Positions 26,022 through 34,864 of a DNA stretch of 64,000 bases are shown here, one piece after another (the first letter of the stretch is position 1; each line of letters begins with the position of its first letter). Origin of the DNA: Roseibacillus ishigakijimensis. Lineage in GTDB: Bacteria > Verrucomicrobiota > Verrucomicrobiia > Verrucomicrobiales > Akkermansiaceae. Where the stretch lies: assembly GCF_016595415.1 (NCBI RefSeq), contig NZ_JAENIO010000014.1, forward strand, positions 22,925 to 86,924, given 5' to 3'. Under the pieces are notes generated by a model. That model saw nothing but the letters and a program-made list of their open reading frames with translations, was not told the DNA's origin and did not search any database. The position numbers and the translations under genes were made by a program.

Positions 26022-26900
26022 TCACTTCTTGCGGCGGGCCAGCGCGAAAGGCAGGGCCCCCATGAGCAGAAGAACACTGGAAGGCTCGGGAACAACCGTT
26101 GCGGTCAAAGTTCCTCCCTCATAGAGCATTTCGATGCTCTGCCCGGCATCCAACCCGCTGGCGGTGACCGTGGAAAACTCGCCCACATAAGTCGTGATGC
26201 CATTGATCAGCTCAAAACTGCTGCCCAGGCTGGGAGCAGTGGCGAAATTCAAATCGATCCCAGATCCCCCGCCCAGCAAGAGAACGAGAGATTGCCCGGT
26301 CAAGCTGAAGTGCTGGAAAGAAGCGTCGAAGTCAAAGGACACGGTGCCATTCTGCACCATCAATTCATCCTGGGTGTTGCCCACATGAACGGTGGTCGCC
26401 CCAAAAGAGAGCGTGCCCCCATTAACGGAAATGGCCTTGGAGGCTTGGAAATTCGCTCCCGAAGCGAAACTCACCGAGCCCCCTCCTTCCACGAACAAAT
26501 CCGCCCCCACCCCAGCCAAGTCCAGCGTGCCCCCGCTGCCGATGAGAAGAGAGCCGCCATCCACGATGACATCGCCATAGCCTCTTGAGCTTGAACCACT
26601 GCTTCCGGCCCGCAGCTGGAGCTCGTGCGAACCCACGGTGAGGCTGCCATTGATGGTCATGTAGAAACGCCGCCCGGTCTCGGTCTGATAGTCGGCGGAC
26701 ATGATCACATTGGCTCCAGCCGGAATGATCCCTTCGTCATCATCCCCGGCAGCAGCCACGGTATCAGGGAGACCATTGTCCCAATTGCCCGCGTCGTTGA
26801 AGTCCGAACTGGTTGTGCTGACAAAGGTCGTCGCCGCAGGTAGCGAAAGCGATCCCGCAGTGAACAAAGCCAGTCCGATGAGTGTGTGTGTTTGTTTCAT
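26022..26900 (-). CDS. PEP-CTERM surface protein
   Basis: 292 residues: a Sec signal (MKQTHTLIGLALFTAGSLSLPA), an opening DFNDAGNWDNGLP typical of bacterial surface beta-helix proteins, then Gly/Ser-rich beta-helix-like repeats (VDGGSLLIGSGGTLDLAG). It ends in a PEP-CTERM tail: VPEPSSVLLL, a hydrophobic helix, and ARRKK. Exosortase would cut at the PEP motif and move the protein to the surface or matrix; no exosortase is in the window. The whole passenger is homologous to the N-terminus of the neighbouring 1033-residue protein. Confidence 0.88.
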   Translation of the reverse strand: MKQTHTLIGLALFTAGSLSLPAATTFVSTTSSDFNDAGNWDNGLPDTVAAAGDDDEGIIPAGANVIMSADYQTETGRRFYMTINGSLTVGSHELQLRAGSSGSSSRGYGDVIVDGGSLLIGSGGTLDLAGVGADLFVEGGGSVSFASGANFQASKAISVNGGTLSFGATTVHVGNTQDELMVQNGTVSFDFDASFQHFSLTGQSLVLLLGGGSGIDLNFATAPSLGSSFELINGITTYVGEFSTVTASGLDAGQSIEMLYEGGTLTATVVPEPSSVLLLMGALPFALARRKK

Positions 26901-27047
26901 CTAATTATTGGATTTGGTTGCTCATCCCCTCATCGCCCGGGTGACTCTGGAAAGCATAATTCACAAAACCACCCAATTGAAACCCGAAACGATAGGGGAT
27001 AATGAGCGAGAAAATAGCAGAAAACGTTCCATCTCTCTCAAAATAAA

Positions 27048-27072
27048 AAGGCCGCCCGGCGAGGGCGGCCTT
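27048..27072 (-). terminator. Intrinsic terminator for the ASH-domain surface protein
   Basis: Perfect 10-base stem aaggccgccc (27048-27057) / gggcggcctt (27063-27072) with a 5-base loop. On the minus strand it is followed by a T-rich run (complement of 27041-27049). It lies just after the stop at 27111. Confidence 0.85.
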
Positions 27073-27110
27073 GGTCCAAAAGGATTAAAACTTTCTAATT
27101 ATGAATGGTC

Positions 27111-30100
27111 TTAGAAAACCTGAACCGAAAGGCGGACGAAGAGTGAGCCTTCGACGGCCAAGGAAGCAGGCAGGTAGTATTCCACCAAATCGACACCGCT
27201 TTCCACGCCATCGACGGTTTCGACCACGACCACTCCGGCGTTCCCGTCAACCGCGGTGTCCCAGCCTGAAAGATCGGAACCATACTGCACCGCTATGGAG
27301 GTGCGGGCATCGCCACCAGCAGCAGACGAGCGGGGGAAGCGATAGACGAAATAATCACCCATCTCCTCATCGCCATCGGGATCCGCTGAGGTCATCAGCG
27401 CGGTGGGCAATTTATCAAGGTCCGAGCTTTCCGTATCCGCAACAGCACCACCGACAACCCATTCCAGCCCATTCGGCAGGGAATCGCCATCGGCATCCTC
27501 CTCAATGGCTCCCGTGGTCGCAGGATCCAGCCCCGCCGCACTTGCAAAAGCAAGGTAAGCAGAGGGAACGTCATCAGGCACCGCCGAACCGGAGAGGAGA
27601 AGGCTACTGATATAAGCTGAATTCAAATTGGCATTCTCAGTGATACGCAGCTCGTAGGTTTTTCCGCTCTCCACGTCAAAGACATCGCCAAGCTTCCCGG
27701 TGCGCAGAACTGGCCCGACGTAAATCGGAGCCTCCTCGCTGCCAACCTCGCCGAAGGTGACTTCCAAGGGCACCCCAAAAGAGGTTCCGCTCATATTGAA
27801 GTGACTGTAGAAGGCAAGTTCACCAGTCTGCTGACCACTGATGAGAACACTGATGTAATTGCCCGCACTTCCATTATAAGTGGTTTCCGCCCCATCAATT
27901 GACAAATCATCCCCGCCTTCCGCATCGGTGCCAGCAACAAGGTCACCATCGCGGGACTGGATAGCCAAGCTGATGCCACTCCCATTCGTGGTCGCGCCTT
28001 CGGAGACCACGAAAGGACGGTAGCCTTCCGCCACGGGGGAATCCGCCGTTCCGAAGTCAAAGCCCACGCTATTCCCCGACGCCATCATAAAACCGGTCAT
28101 GGGAATGGTCAGAGAGCCTTCCTCCCCATCGAGGGTCAAAATGAGGTCATCCTCGTAGAATCCGCTATAGAAGGGGAAAAAGGCGACCTCCACCACTCCA
28201 GAAGCCCCGGGAGCCAAGGGCTCGGGGAAGGAAACAATTTCAAAATCGTTTTCATCAAAAGCGTAAGAATTCGTCTCATCAAATACGAGATTGCCCACCG
28301 CTCCATTGTTGGTCACCGGGACCGAGCCAATCACGCGCGCGTCATCGGAATAGGCAATCGCTCCAAAATCGAAGGAGCCCACCGACGAAAGCTGGGGACC
28401 GGCCACATTGATAGTGATGGAAACCACCCGGGGCGACGGTTGGGAGAGGTCGTTGGAGGCAATCTCCATCTCGAAGGTGTGAGCCCCGCTGCGAGTGGGG
28501 GTGAAGTCGAAGTTCACCACCTCCCGCACGCCTGCTGCGATCGTGGTCGGAAAGACCAGATTGGAAACAAGGCCGGCATCAGCACCGCTCACCGTCACCC
28601 CGGAAAGAGCCAATGGGGTGGTCTCATCGCCAGCAGCGTTTTCAACGATGATCGAGAACGTCTGACTCGCGGAGTTCTGGGCCAGGGTCACGGCCTCCGT
28701 CGCTTCCAACTGCGGGCTGTAATTGGCAACCGTGGCCTGCAAGCCCACCCGAACCACCGCACTGGGATAGGCCGTCGTGTTCAATTCCAAGGCTCCAATG
28801 AAATCTCCCGTTTCCGTCCCGGCGTCGAAGTAGACCTCGATTTCAGCGCTTTCTCCCGGTGCAATGGCCTCCGGCATCTCACCAAAGGAAAAGCCGCTGC
28901 GGTTTTGGAGAATCACCGAATCAGAAACCCCCTCCTCATCGGCGGGAAATTCCAACGCATCATTTTCTCCATTGTTAGTAACCGTCAGAGTGTAGGTTTG
29001 AATCCCCGAACCAGGCACCACCTCACCGAAATTAATCAGGTCGGTATTGGTCGTCCCGACAGCCCCAAGCAACTGGAGTTCCACCGGCACCGCATCAAGC
29101 AGCACCTCACCTTCGCCATAAATCTCGAGGGCAAAATGATGCCGGGCAGAGGCCACGGAAGGCGTGAAATCGAAGGTGATATCCGCGCTTCCCCCCACCG
29201 GAATGCTATCCGGGTAAGAAAGATTGCTCACGTCGGCGGCATCGCCGCCCGTGATCTGGAGATCAGAAATGGCAATGGCTGAGCTCGTGCCCCCATTAGC
29301 CACCGTCACGGTGTAGGACTGGGTTTCAGCCTGCAAAAGTTCACGCACAAATAGCGGGGCAATCAAATCATTGGCCGGAGCAGTCTCGGCGACAATGGTC
29401 GCCTGCAAAGCATTCGCGCCGTAAACGACCTCAACAGCGGTTCCTTCCGCCAAACCATTGGCCACGACCTGGCCAAAAGTGCCGTCGCCCGAACGACCGG
29501 TGACGCCGACAAATCCGCTCACTCCCGTAATGAGGTCAAAGGTGGTCCCCAACTCGGGAGGACTATCGAAAGTCAGCTCCAGAGTGGAACCCAATCCCAA
29601 TTCCACCTGCAAAGACTGTCCGGTGAAGGTGAAGTTGTCGAAACCCCCTTCGTCGTTCTTGCTGATTTCGAAGGCCAAGGTCGCCTTATCGATGACCAGC
29701 TCATCCTGAAAATTGCCATCCGCAATCGCTCCCGACCCCATGGTGACGGAGCCATGATGGACCTCCAAAGTTTTGCTGATCTGAAAAGTCGAACCGGATT
29801 CGAAGACGAGATGACCTTCCCCGTAGTTGGTTCCGACAAAAACGTCCGCCCCGGTTCCAGCCACATCAAGTCGCCCTCCTTCTTCCACAATCAAGCGCCC
29901 GACCGTACCAAATCCATTCGCGATGTGAAGGTCCGTGCCGTTGTTTCCAGAACGATGCTGCAACTCGAAACTGCCGGTTCGCAGCTCAGCATTAAGATAA
30001 AGGTGATAACCAATTCCCGTTGCGGTGTTGTAGTTGCCTGACATCTCGGCGTCTCGCATCAAGAATCCGTTGTTCCCGGTAAAGAGAAGGCCTCGAGACC

Positions 30101-30212
30101 AGTTTGCGGCGTTGTTGAATTCATCGTCAACGAAGCCGAAAAAGTAGGAACGCGCCGACATTTGGCCCACTGCCGCTAGCAGAAGGGCTGAAATTAGAGC
30201 AGTTTTTTTCAT
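27111..30212 (-). CDS. Large surface protein: beta-helix, four ASH domains, C-terminal module
   Basis: 1033 residues from MKKTALISALLLAAVG (signal peptide). The first 280 or so are homologous to the adjacent PEP-CTERM protein (shared EFNNAANW, DVAGTGADVFVG, QDELVIDKATLAFE and FTGQSLQVELGLGS segments). Residues about 290-730 contain four ASH / choice-of-anchor-D type immunoglobulin-like repeats (NFGEVVPGSGIQTYTLTVTNNG and similar). Then comes a jelly-roll-like region, then a C-terminal module with DADGDSLPNGLEW, as in the sulfatase. No PEP-CTERM tail. Likely an adhesin or matrix protein. An in-frame ATG 12 codons upstream gives a poorer signal peptide. Confidence 0.85.
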   Translation of the reverse strand: MKKTALISALLLAAVGQMSARSYFFGFVDDEFNNAANWSRGLLFTGNNGFLMRDAEMSGNYNTATGIGYHLYLNAELRTGSFELQHRSGNNGTDLHIANGFGTVGRLIVEEGGRLDVAGTGADVFVGTNYGEGHLVFESGSTFQISKTLEVHHGSVTMGSGAIADGNFQDELVIDKATLAFEISKNDEGGFDNFTFTGQSLQVELGLGSTLELTFDSPPELGTTFDLITGVSGFVGVTGRSGDGTFGQVVANGLAEGTAVEVVYGANALQATIVAETAPANDLIAPLFVRELLQAETQSYTVTVANGGTSSAIAISDLQITGGDAADVSNLSYPDSIPVGGSADITFDFTPSVASARHHFALEIYGEGEVLLDAVPVELQLLGAVGTTNTDLINFGEVVPGSGIQTYTLTVTNNGENDALEFPADEEGVSDSVILQNRSGFSFGEMPEAIAPGESAEIEVYFDAGTETGDFIGALELNTTAYPSAVVRVGLQATVANYSPQLEATEAVTLAQNSASQTFSIIVENAAGDETTPLALSGVTVSGADAGLVSNLVFPTTIAAGVREVVNFDFTPTRSGAHTFEMEIASNDLSQPSPRVVSITINVAGPQLSSVGSFDFGAIAYSDDARVIGSVPVTNNGAVGNLVFDETNSYAFDENDFEIVSFPEPLAPGASGVVEVAFFPFYSGFYEDDLILTLDGEEGSLTIPMTGFMMASGNSVGFDFGTADSPVAEGYRPFVVSEGATTNGSGISLAIQSRDGDLVAGTDAEGGDDLSIDGAETTYNGSAGNYISVLISGQQTGELAFYSHFNMSGTSFGVPLEVTFGEVGSEEAPIYVGPVLRTGKLGDVFDVESGKTYELRITENANLNSAYISSLLLSGSAVPDDVPSAYLAFASAAGLDPATTGAIEEDADGDSLPNGLEWVVGGAVADTESSDLDKLPTALMTSADPDGDEEMGDYFVYRFPRSSAAGGDARTSIAVQYGSDLSGWDTAVDGNAGVVVVETVDGVESGVDLVEYYLPASLAVEGSLFVRLSVQVF

Positions 30213-30319
30213 AGATATCACACTGTCGTGGACACTATACCTGCACATTCCATTCCAAATTGTCCACTAGTTAGACACAAAATTGTCAACAGCGTGAACT
30301 GTCACGCAAATTTGCTCCG

Positions 30320-30347
30320 CCCATTGGACAGGGGCTGTCCCATTGGA
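30320..30347. repeat. Direct and inverted repeat upstream of the ASH-domain protein
   Basis: cccattgga occurs at 30320-30328 and 30339-30347, and ggacag (30326-30331) pairs with ctgtcc (30335-30340) across three bases. The combination, about 110 bases before the gene start at 30212, could be an operator. Nothing else is recognised in 30213-30418. Confidence 0.4.
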
Positions 30348-30418
30348 TGTCAAATTGCTGCCGATATTGGCAGCGCTCTTGTGATAGGAGCGAAGGCCGA
30401 AAACGGCCCGAAGGTGAG

Positions 30419-31057
30419 CTAGCGACGCTCCGGGAGCTCGATGGCAGCAATGGCCGCTATCACCTTGTCCGCGATCGCCTGGTAGGCCTCCCGTCCTTTG
30501 CCCTTGAGCTCCTCTTCCGTAAACTCAATGGGCTCCCCCACCACTAGGGTCACCTGGCGGTTTTTCCAAAAAGAAGCGCCCCGGGGCAGGGCCTCGTGAG
30601 CCCCGAAAAGCCGCACTGGCAAGACCGGCACCCGGGCCTTGGAAACGATGAGACCAACCCCGGCTTTAGCGGGCAAAAGCTGCCCATCCCAAGAGCGTTC
30701 CCCCTCCGGAAACATGACCACCCGCTCGCCTGATTTGAGCAATTTGATGATATTCTTCAGACTGCTCATGTCGGGATTTTCCTGGTCGATGGGGATGGAA
30801 TTCCAGCGCGGATAAAGCCAGGCCGTAAAGCCCTTGAAGAGAGTCTTGCGGGCCAGGTAGAAGACACCCTTGCGATGGGCGATGCCCACCAAGGGGGGGT
30901 CGAGAAAGCTCACGTGATTGGAAACGACGAGGGCCCCACCTTCTTCGATGAGGCGCTCGCGGCCAACCACTTCGTAGTTGAAAGAAGCCTTGGCCACCCC
31001 GCGGAACCAGCTCCAGCCCGCCCAATAAGTCCAGTTCATATTCTGTATCAGCTTCAT
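30419..31057 (-). CDS. plsC: 1-acyl-sn-glycerol-3-phosphate acyltransferase
   Basis: 212 residues from MKLIQNMNWTYW. The PlsC motifs are present: NHVSFLDP (HX4D catalytic pair), VMFPEGERSWDG (phosphate binding) and LPVRLFGAHEAL. It acylates lysophosphatidic acid in membrane phospholipid synthesis. This start overlaps the cmk stop as ATGA; an ATG three codons upstream (31066) is equally readable. The cmk-plsC pairing is common in bacteria. Confidence 0.92.
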   Translation of the reverse strand: MKLIQNMNWTYWAGWSWFRGVAKASFNYEVVGRERLIEEGGALVVSNHVSFLDPPLVGIAHRKGVFYLARKTLFKGFTAWLYPRWNSIPIDQENPDMSSLKNIIKLLKSGERVVMFPEGERSWDGQLLPAKAGVGLIVSKARVPVLPVRLFGAHEALPRGASFWKNRQVTLVVGEPIEFTEEELKGKGREAYQAIADKVIAAIAAIELPERR

Positions 31058-31704
31058 GCGTTCCATCCCAGATGAGTTAATTCTTCCTTCACTTTTGCCA
31101 CCACTTCCTCGATGGCGAGGTCCGAGCTGTCGACAAGAATGGCTCCATCGGCCACTCGCAAGGGAGAAGTCTTGCGCTCGGAATCGCGTTTATCCCGTTC
31201 GCTGACCGCATCGTCAGCCCCCTCGGCCGCGCGCCTCTGGCTCCGCACTTCCTCGCTGGCGGTGACGAACACTTTGTAGGGGGTATCGGGAAAGACCACG
31301 GTGCCAATGTCGCGTCCTTCCATGACGAGATCGCCCAAGGCGAGGAACTCCCGCTGCTTGGCGACCAGGAGTTCGCGCACTTCCGGAATGGCGGCAATGT
31401 GGGAGACGGCGGCGTTGACCTCATCACTTTTCAACTGCTCGAGAGTGGGCTCGACCTCATCGACTTTCATCACCGTCTGCCCGTCGCGAATCACACAGCC
31501 CCATTGCACCTGGGGCAAGAGCGCGACGATTTCCGCACTAGCCTCGGGGGCGATGTCGCGGCGCAGAACCTCCCAAGTCACCGCGCGATACATCGCCCCG
31601 GAGTTGACCATGGTCAGCCCCCAATCTTCTGCCAACCGTCGGGCGACGGTGCTTTTTCCCGAAGCGGCCGGGCCATCAATGGCGATTGCGCGAAAAGTGG
31701 TCAT
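31054..31704 (-). CDS. cmk: Cytidylate kinase
   Basis: 216 residues. P-loop IDGPAASGKSTVARRLA at the N-terminus, NSGAMYRAVTW (nucleotide site), MEGRDIGTVVFPD, and the lid segment SERDKRDSERKTSPL identify CMP kinase. It phosphorylates CMP and dCMP with ATP. It overlaps plsC and is divergent from the molybdoenzyme gene. Confidence 0.97.
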   Translation of the reverse strand: MTTFRAIAIDGPAASGKSTVARRLAEDWGLTMVNSGAMYRAVTWEVLRRDIAPEASAEIVALLPQVQWGCVIRDGQTVMKVDEVEPTLEQLKSDEVNAAVSHIAAIPEVRELLVAKQREFLALGDLVMEGRDIGTVVFPDTPYKVFVTASEEVRSQRRAAEGADDAVSERDKRDSERKTSPLRVADGAILVDSSDLAIEEVVAKVKEELTHLGWNA

Positions 31705-31852
31705 GGTCGTGTTGGCGAAATCCTGCCCCCATCAGGCCCAGAAAAGCAACCCCCCTCCCTGTCGCCACCCGATTTTGCGTTTCACACCAGGGTGACCCCA
31801 CTTCTGCAGCATTCGCTTGCAGTCCCCAGCCTCTCCCCTTTATTCTAACGAG

Positions 31853-34156
31853 ATGAAATCCGCGCCCGAGACCCTTCCCGATGCCGAACCGCCCCGCGAG
31901 CTCTCTGATCTTCATCGCAGCGAGCCCAAGGCCCATGCCGTCGGCTCGGCAGCCGTGATTTCCAGTCTGGCCCAGATCCATGCCCATACCGATCCTGTGC
32001 GCGGCACCAAGGCCCTCACCAAGCTCAACCAAAAGGACGGGTTCGACTGCCCCAGCTGCGCCTGGGCAGACCCGGACGGCAAGCGCTCCATGGCCGAATT
32101 CTGTGAAAACGGCGCCAAGGCCGTGGCCACTGAGATCACTAATCGCCGCGTGGATCGGGAGTTTTTCGCCACTCACTCCTTACTCGATTTGGGCAAAAAA
32201 AGCGACTACTGGCTCAATGACGCCGGCCGCATCACCGAGCCCTTTCTCCTCGACGAGGGAGCCAGCCACTATCGCCCGGTGAGCTGGGAAGAGGCCTTCG
32301 CCGTCCTCGCCGAGGAGCTCAATGCCTGCGAGCACCCCGACGAAGCCATCTTCTACACCTCCGGGCGAGCCAGCAACGAAGCCGCCTTTGTCTACCAACT
32401 CTTTGTGCGCCAATTCGGGACCAACAACCTTCCCGATTGTTCGAACATGTGCCACGAGTCCAGTGGTTCGGCCCTGAGCGAGACCATTGGCATTGGAAAA
32501 GGCACCGTCACCCTGGAAGACCTCGAAACCACCGATTGCGTGCTGGTAGTGGGACAAAACCCCGGCACCAATCATCCCCGCATGCTGACCTCCCTCGAGC
32601 AAACGGTCAAAAACGGGGGCCAGATCATCTCCGTCAACCCCCTGCGGGAAACGGGGCTGCGCGCCTTTGCCCATCCCCAAAAAGTCTCCGGCATGCTGGG
32701 CAAAGCAACCCCTCTTTCCTCCCTCCACCTCCCGGTCAAACTCAACGGCGATCTCGCTCTTTTCAAGGGCCTCATCAAGTGCGCCTTTGAGGCCGAGGCC
32801 AAAAATCCCGGCACCGTGGTCGACGAAAACTTCGTGCGCACTCACAGCGCAGGATTCGAAGAATTCCAGGCCGCCGCCGAGAAAGTGGAATGGGCGGAAC
32901 TCGTCGACCAATCCGGTCTCAGCGAAGAGCAGATTCGCCAGGCGGCCGCCATTTTTCTCCAGGCCGAAAACGCCATCACCTGCTGGGCGATGGGGCTCAC
33001 CCAGCACCACAACTCGGTGGAAATCATTCGCGAAGTGGTCAATCTGCACCTCCTCACCGGAAAGATTGGCCGCCCCAAAAGCGGGCTCTGCCCCGTGCGT
33101 GGGCACAGTAACGTGCAGGGCGACCGCACGATGGGCATTTGGGAAAAATCGCCGGAGAGCTTTCTAGCTCGTCTCGATCAGGAGTTCGCCTTCACCTCTC
33201 CGCGCAAGCATGGCTACGACACCGTGGAGGCCATCCGCGCCATGCACGCCGGGGAAGGCCGGGTCTTTTTTGCCCTGGGCGGAAACTTCCTTTCTGCCGC
33301 ACCCGATACCCACTACACCGCGTGCGCCCTGCGCCGTTGCCAGCTCACCGCCCACGTCTCGACCAAGCTCAATCGCAGCCACCTCGTCACCGGCAAGCGG
33401 GCCCTCATCCTTCCCTGCCTCGGACGCAGCGAGATCGACCACCAGGCCACGGGCCCGCAAATGGTCTCGGTGGAGAATTCCATGGGCGTGGTTTCCAGCT
33501 CGCGTGGTGCCCTCGAGCCGGCCTCGCCCCACCTCCTCAGCGAGCCCGCCATCATTTGCCGCCTGGCTGCCGCCACCTTGGGCGAGCGCTCGCAAGTTCC
33601 TTGGCAAGCCTTCGAGAAGGACTACGACCAGATCCGCGAGCGCATCGCCCGCGTCATCCCCGGTTTCGAGGATTTCAACAACAAGCTGCGCCAACCGGGC
33701 GGCTTCTATCTGCCCAATGCGGTCAAAAAGCGCGTTTTCAACACTGCCACCGGCAAGGCCAACTTCACCGTTAATCCCCTCCGCCCCCTTGCTCTGGAAG
33801 ACGGCCAGCTCCTCCTGCAAACCTTCCGCAGCCATGACCAGTTCAACACCACGGTCTACGGCCTGGACGACCGCTACCGGGGTATCAAAAACGAGCGCCG
33901 CGTGATCTTCCTAAATCCCGAAGACATGAAAGAGCGCGGACTCGAAGCCGAGGAAGCGGTGGACATCACCAGTCACTTCGAGGGCGAGAGCCGCACTGCG
34001 AAGCTCTTTCTAGCCATTCCCTACGAGACCCCCCGGGGCACGGCGGCGGCCTACTACCCCGAGGCCAACGTCTTGGTGCCCATCAATTCCACCGCCGCCA
34101 CGAGCCAGACTCCGACCTCCAAATCGGTCATCATCACTTTGCACAAACGCGACTAA
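31853..34156 (+). CDS. FdhF/YdeP-family molybdopterin oxidoreductase
   Basis: 767 residues. The N-terminus has FDCPSCAWADP (C66, C69), the shortened cysteine motif of YdeP-type proteins; formate dehydrogenase H has four cysteines for a 4Fe-4S cluster. NMCHESSGSAL supplies the expected Cys ligand for molybdenum. VVGQNPGTNHPRML and CPVRGHSNVQGDRTMG are molybdopterin-binding segments; the C-terminal domain binds the second guanine dinucleotide. YdeP-like proteins are linked to acid resistance in E. coli; the substrate is unproven. No fdhD or electron-transfer subunit is in the window. Confidence 0.9.
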   Translation: MKSAPETLPDAEPPRELSDLHRSEPKAHAVGSAAVISSLAQIHAHTDPVRGTKALTKLNQKDGFDCPSCAWADPDGKRSMAEFCENGAKAVATEITNRRVDREFFATHSLLDLGKKSDYWLNDAGRITEPFLLDEGASHYRPVSWEEAFAVLAEELNACEHPDEAIFYTSGRASNEAAFVYQLFVRQFGTNNLPDCSNMCHESSGSALSETIGIGKGTVTLEDLETTDCVLVVGQNPGTNHPRMLTSLEQTVKNGGQIISVNPLRETGLRAFAHPQKVSGMLGKATPLSSLHLPVKLNGDLALFKGLIKCAFEAEAKNPGTVVDENFVRTHSAGFEEFQAAAEKVEWAELVDQSGLSEEQIRQAAAIFLQAENAITCWAMGLTQHHNSVEIIREVVNLHLLTGKIGRPKSGLCPVRGHSNVQGDRTMGIWEKSPESFLARLDQEFAFTSPRKHGYDTVEAIRAMHAGEGRVFFALGGNFLSAAPDTHYTACALRRCQLTAHVSTKLNRSHLVTGKRALILPCLGRSEIDHQATGPQMVSVENSMGVVSSSRGALEPASPHLLSEPAIICRLAAATLGERSQVPWQAFEKDYDQIRERIARVIPGFEDFNNKLRQPGGFYLPNAVKKRVFNTATGKANFTVNPLRPLALEDGQLLLQTFRSHDQFNTTVYGLDDRYRGIKNERRVIFLNPEDMKERGLEAEEAVDITSHFEGESRTAKLFLAIPYETPRGTAAAYYPEANVLVPINSTAATSQTPTSKSVIITLHKRD

Positions 34157-34199
34157 GCCCGCGTTTGTCAGCGGAGGGAAAGAAGGTTAGAACAGGGCC

Positions 34200-34802
34200 A
34201 TGAATATCGGCCAAGCCACCTTCCTGACCTCCGCGCCCGAGCTGGCGGAATGCCCCGAAACCCCTCTGCCCGAGGTCGCCTTCATCGGGCGCTCCAATGT
34301 GGGCAAATCCTCGCTCCTGAACATGCTCACCAACCGCAAGGAGTTGGCCAAGACCTCCTCCCGACCCGGCAAAACCGAGCTCATCAACTACTTCGCCATT
34401 CCACCCAAGGCCGGCCATCTCGTCGACCTTCCCGGCTACGGCTACGCGCGTAAATCCAAGGAACGGCGCGAGCTTTTTGCCACTCTGATCGCCGACTACA
34501 TCGCCGATCGACCGCAATTGCAGCACGTCTTCGTGCTCGTCGACGCCATGATTCCGCCCCAGGCTCTCGATCTGGACTTCATCCTCTGGCTGGCCGATCT
34601 GGGCCGCCCCCACACCATTCTCTTCACCAAGACCGATCGCTTGAAGAAGACTCCCTTGCAGAAAAATACCGAGCGCTTCGCTGCGGCATTGGGCGAGCAC
34701 TACAATCCCCTGCCGGAAATGATCGTGACCTCCTCCAAAAAAGGAACCGGCAAAAGCGAAATCCTCGCCGTCATTCGCGAAGCCTTTGCCACTGGCAAGT
34801 AG
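34200..34802 (+). CDS. engB: Ribosome-biogenesis GTPase EngB (YsxC/YihA)
   Basis: 200 residues. G1 GRSNVGKSSLLN, G2 region SSRPGKTELINYF, G3 DLPGYGYA, G4 TKTDRL and G5-like TSSKKGTG are all present in the EngB order. It assists assembly of the large ribosomal subunit. It starts 43 bases after the molybdoenzyme stop and ends at a strong terminator. Confidence 0.96.
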   Translation: MNIGQATFLTSAPELAECPETPLPEVAFIGRSNVGKSSLLNMLTNRKELAKTSSRPGKTELINYFAIPPKAGHLVDLPGYGYARKSKERRELFATLIADYIADRPQLQHVFVLVDAMIPPQALDLDFILWLADLGRPHTILFTKTDRLKKTPLQKNTERFAAALGEHYNPLPEMIVTSSKKGTGKSEILAVIREAFATGK

Positions 34803-34810
34803 ACCGAAAA

Positions 34811-34840
34811 AAACCGGTCGCGCTCTCACGCGACCGGTTT
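34811..34840. terminator. Terminator between engB and the L,D-transpeptidase
   Basis: A perfect 12-base stem, aaaccggtcgcg (34811-34822) / cgcgaccggttt (34829-34840), with a 6-base loop. A run of seven A (34807-34813) makes it a T-tailed terminator for the minus-strand gene; the plus-strand T run is short (ttt). Confidence 0.88.
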
Positions 34841-34864
34841 CTCCAGAAAGAAAGTCGAAACGGC

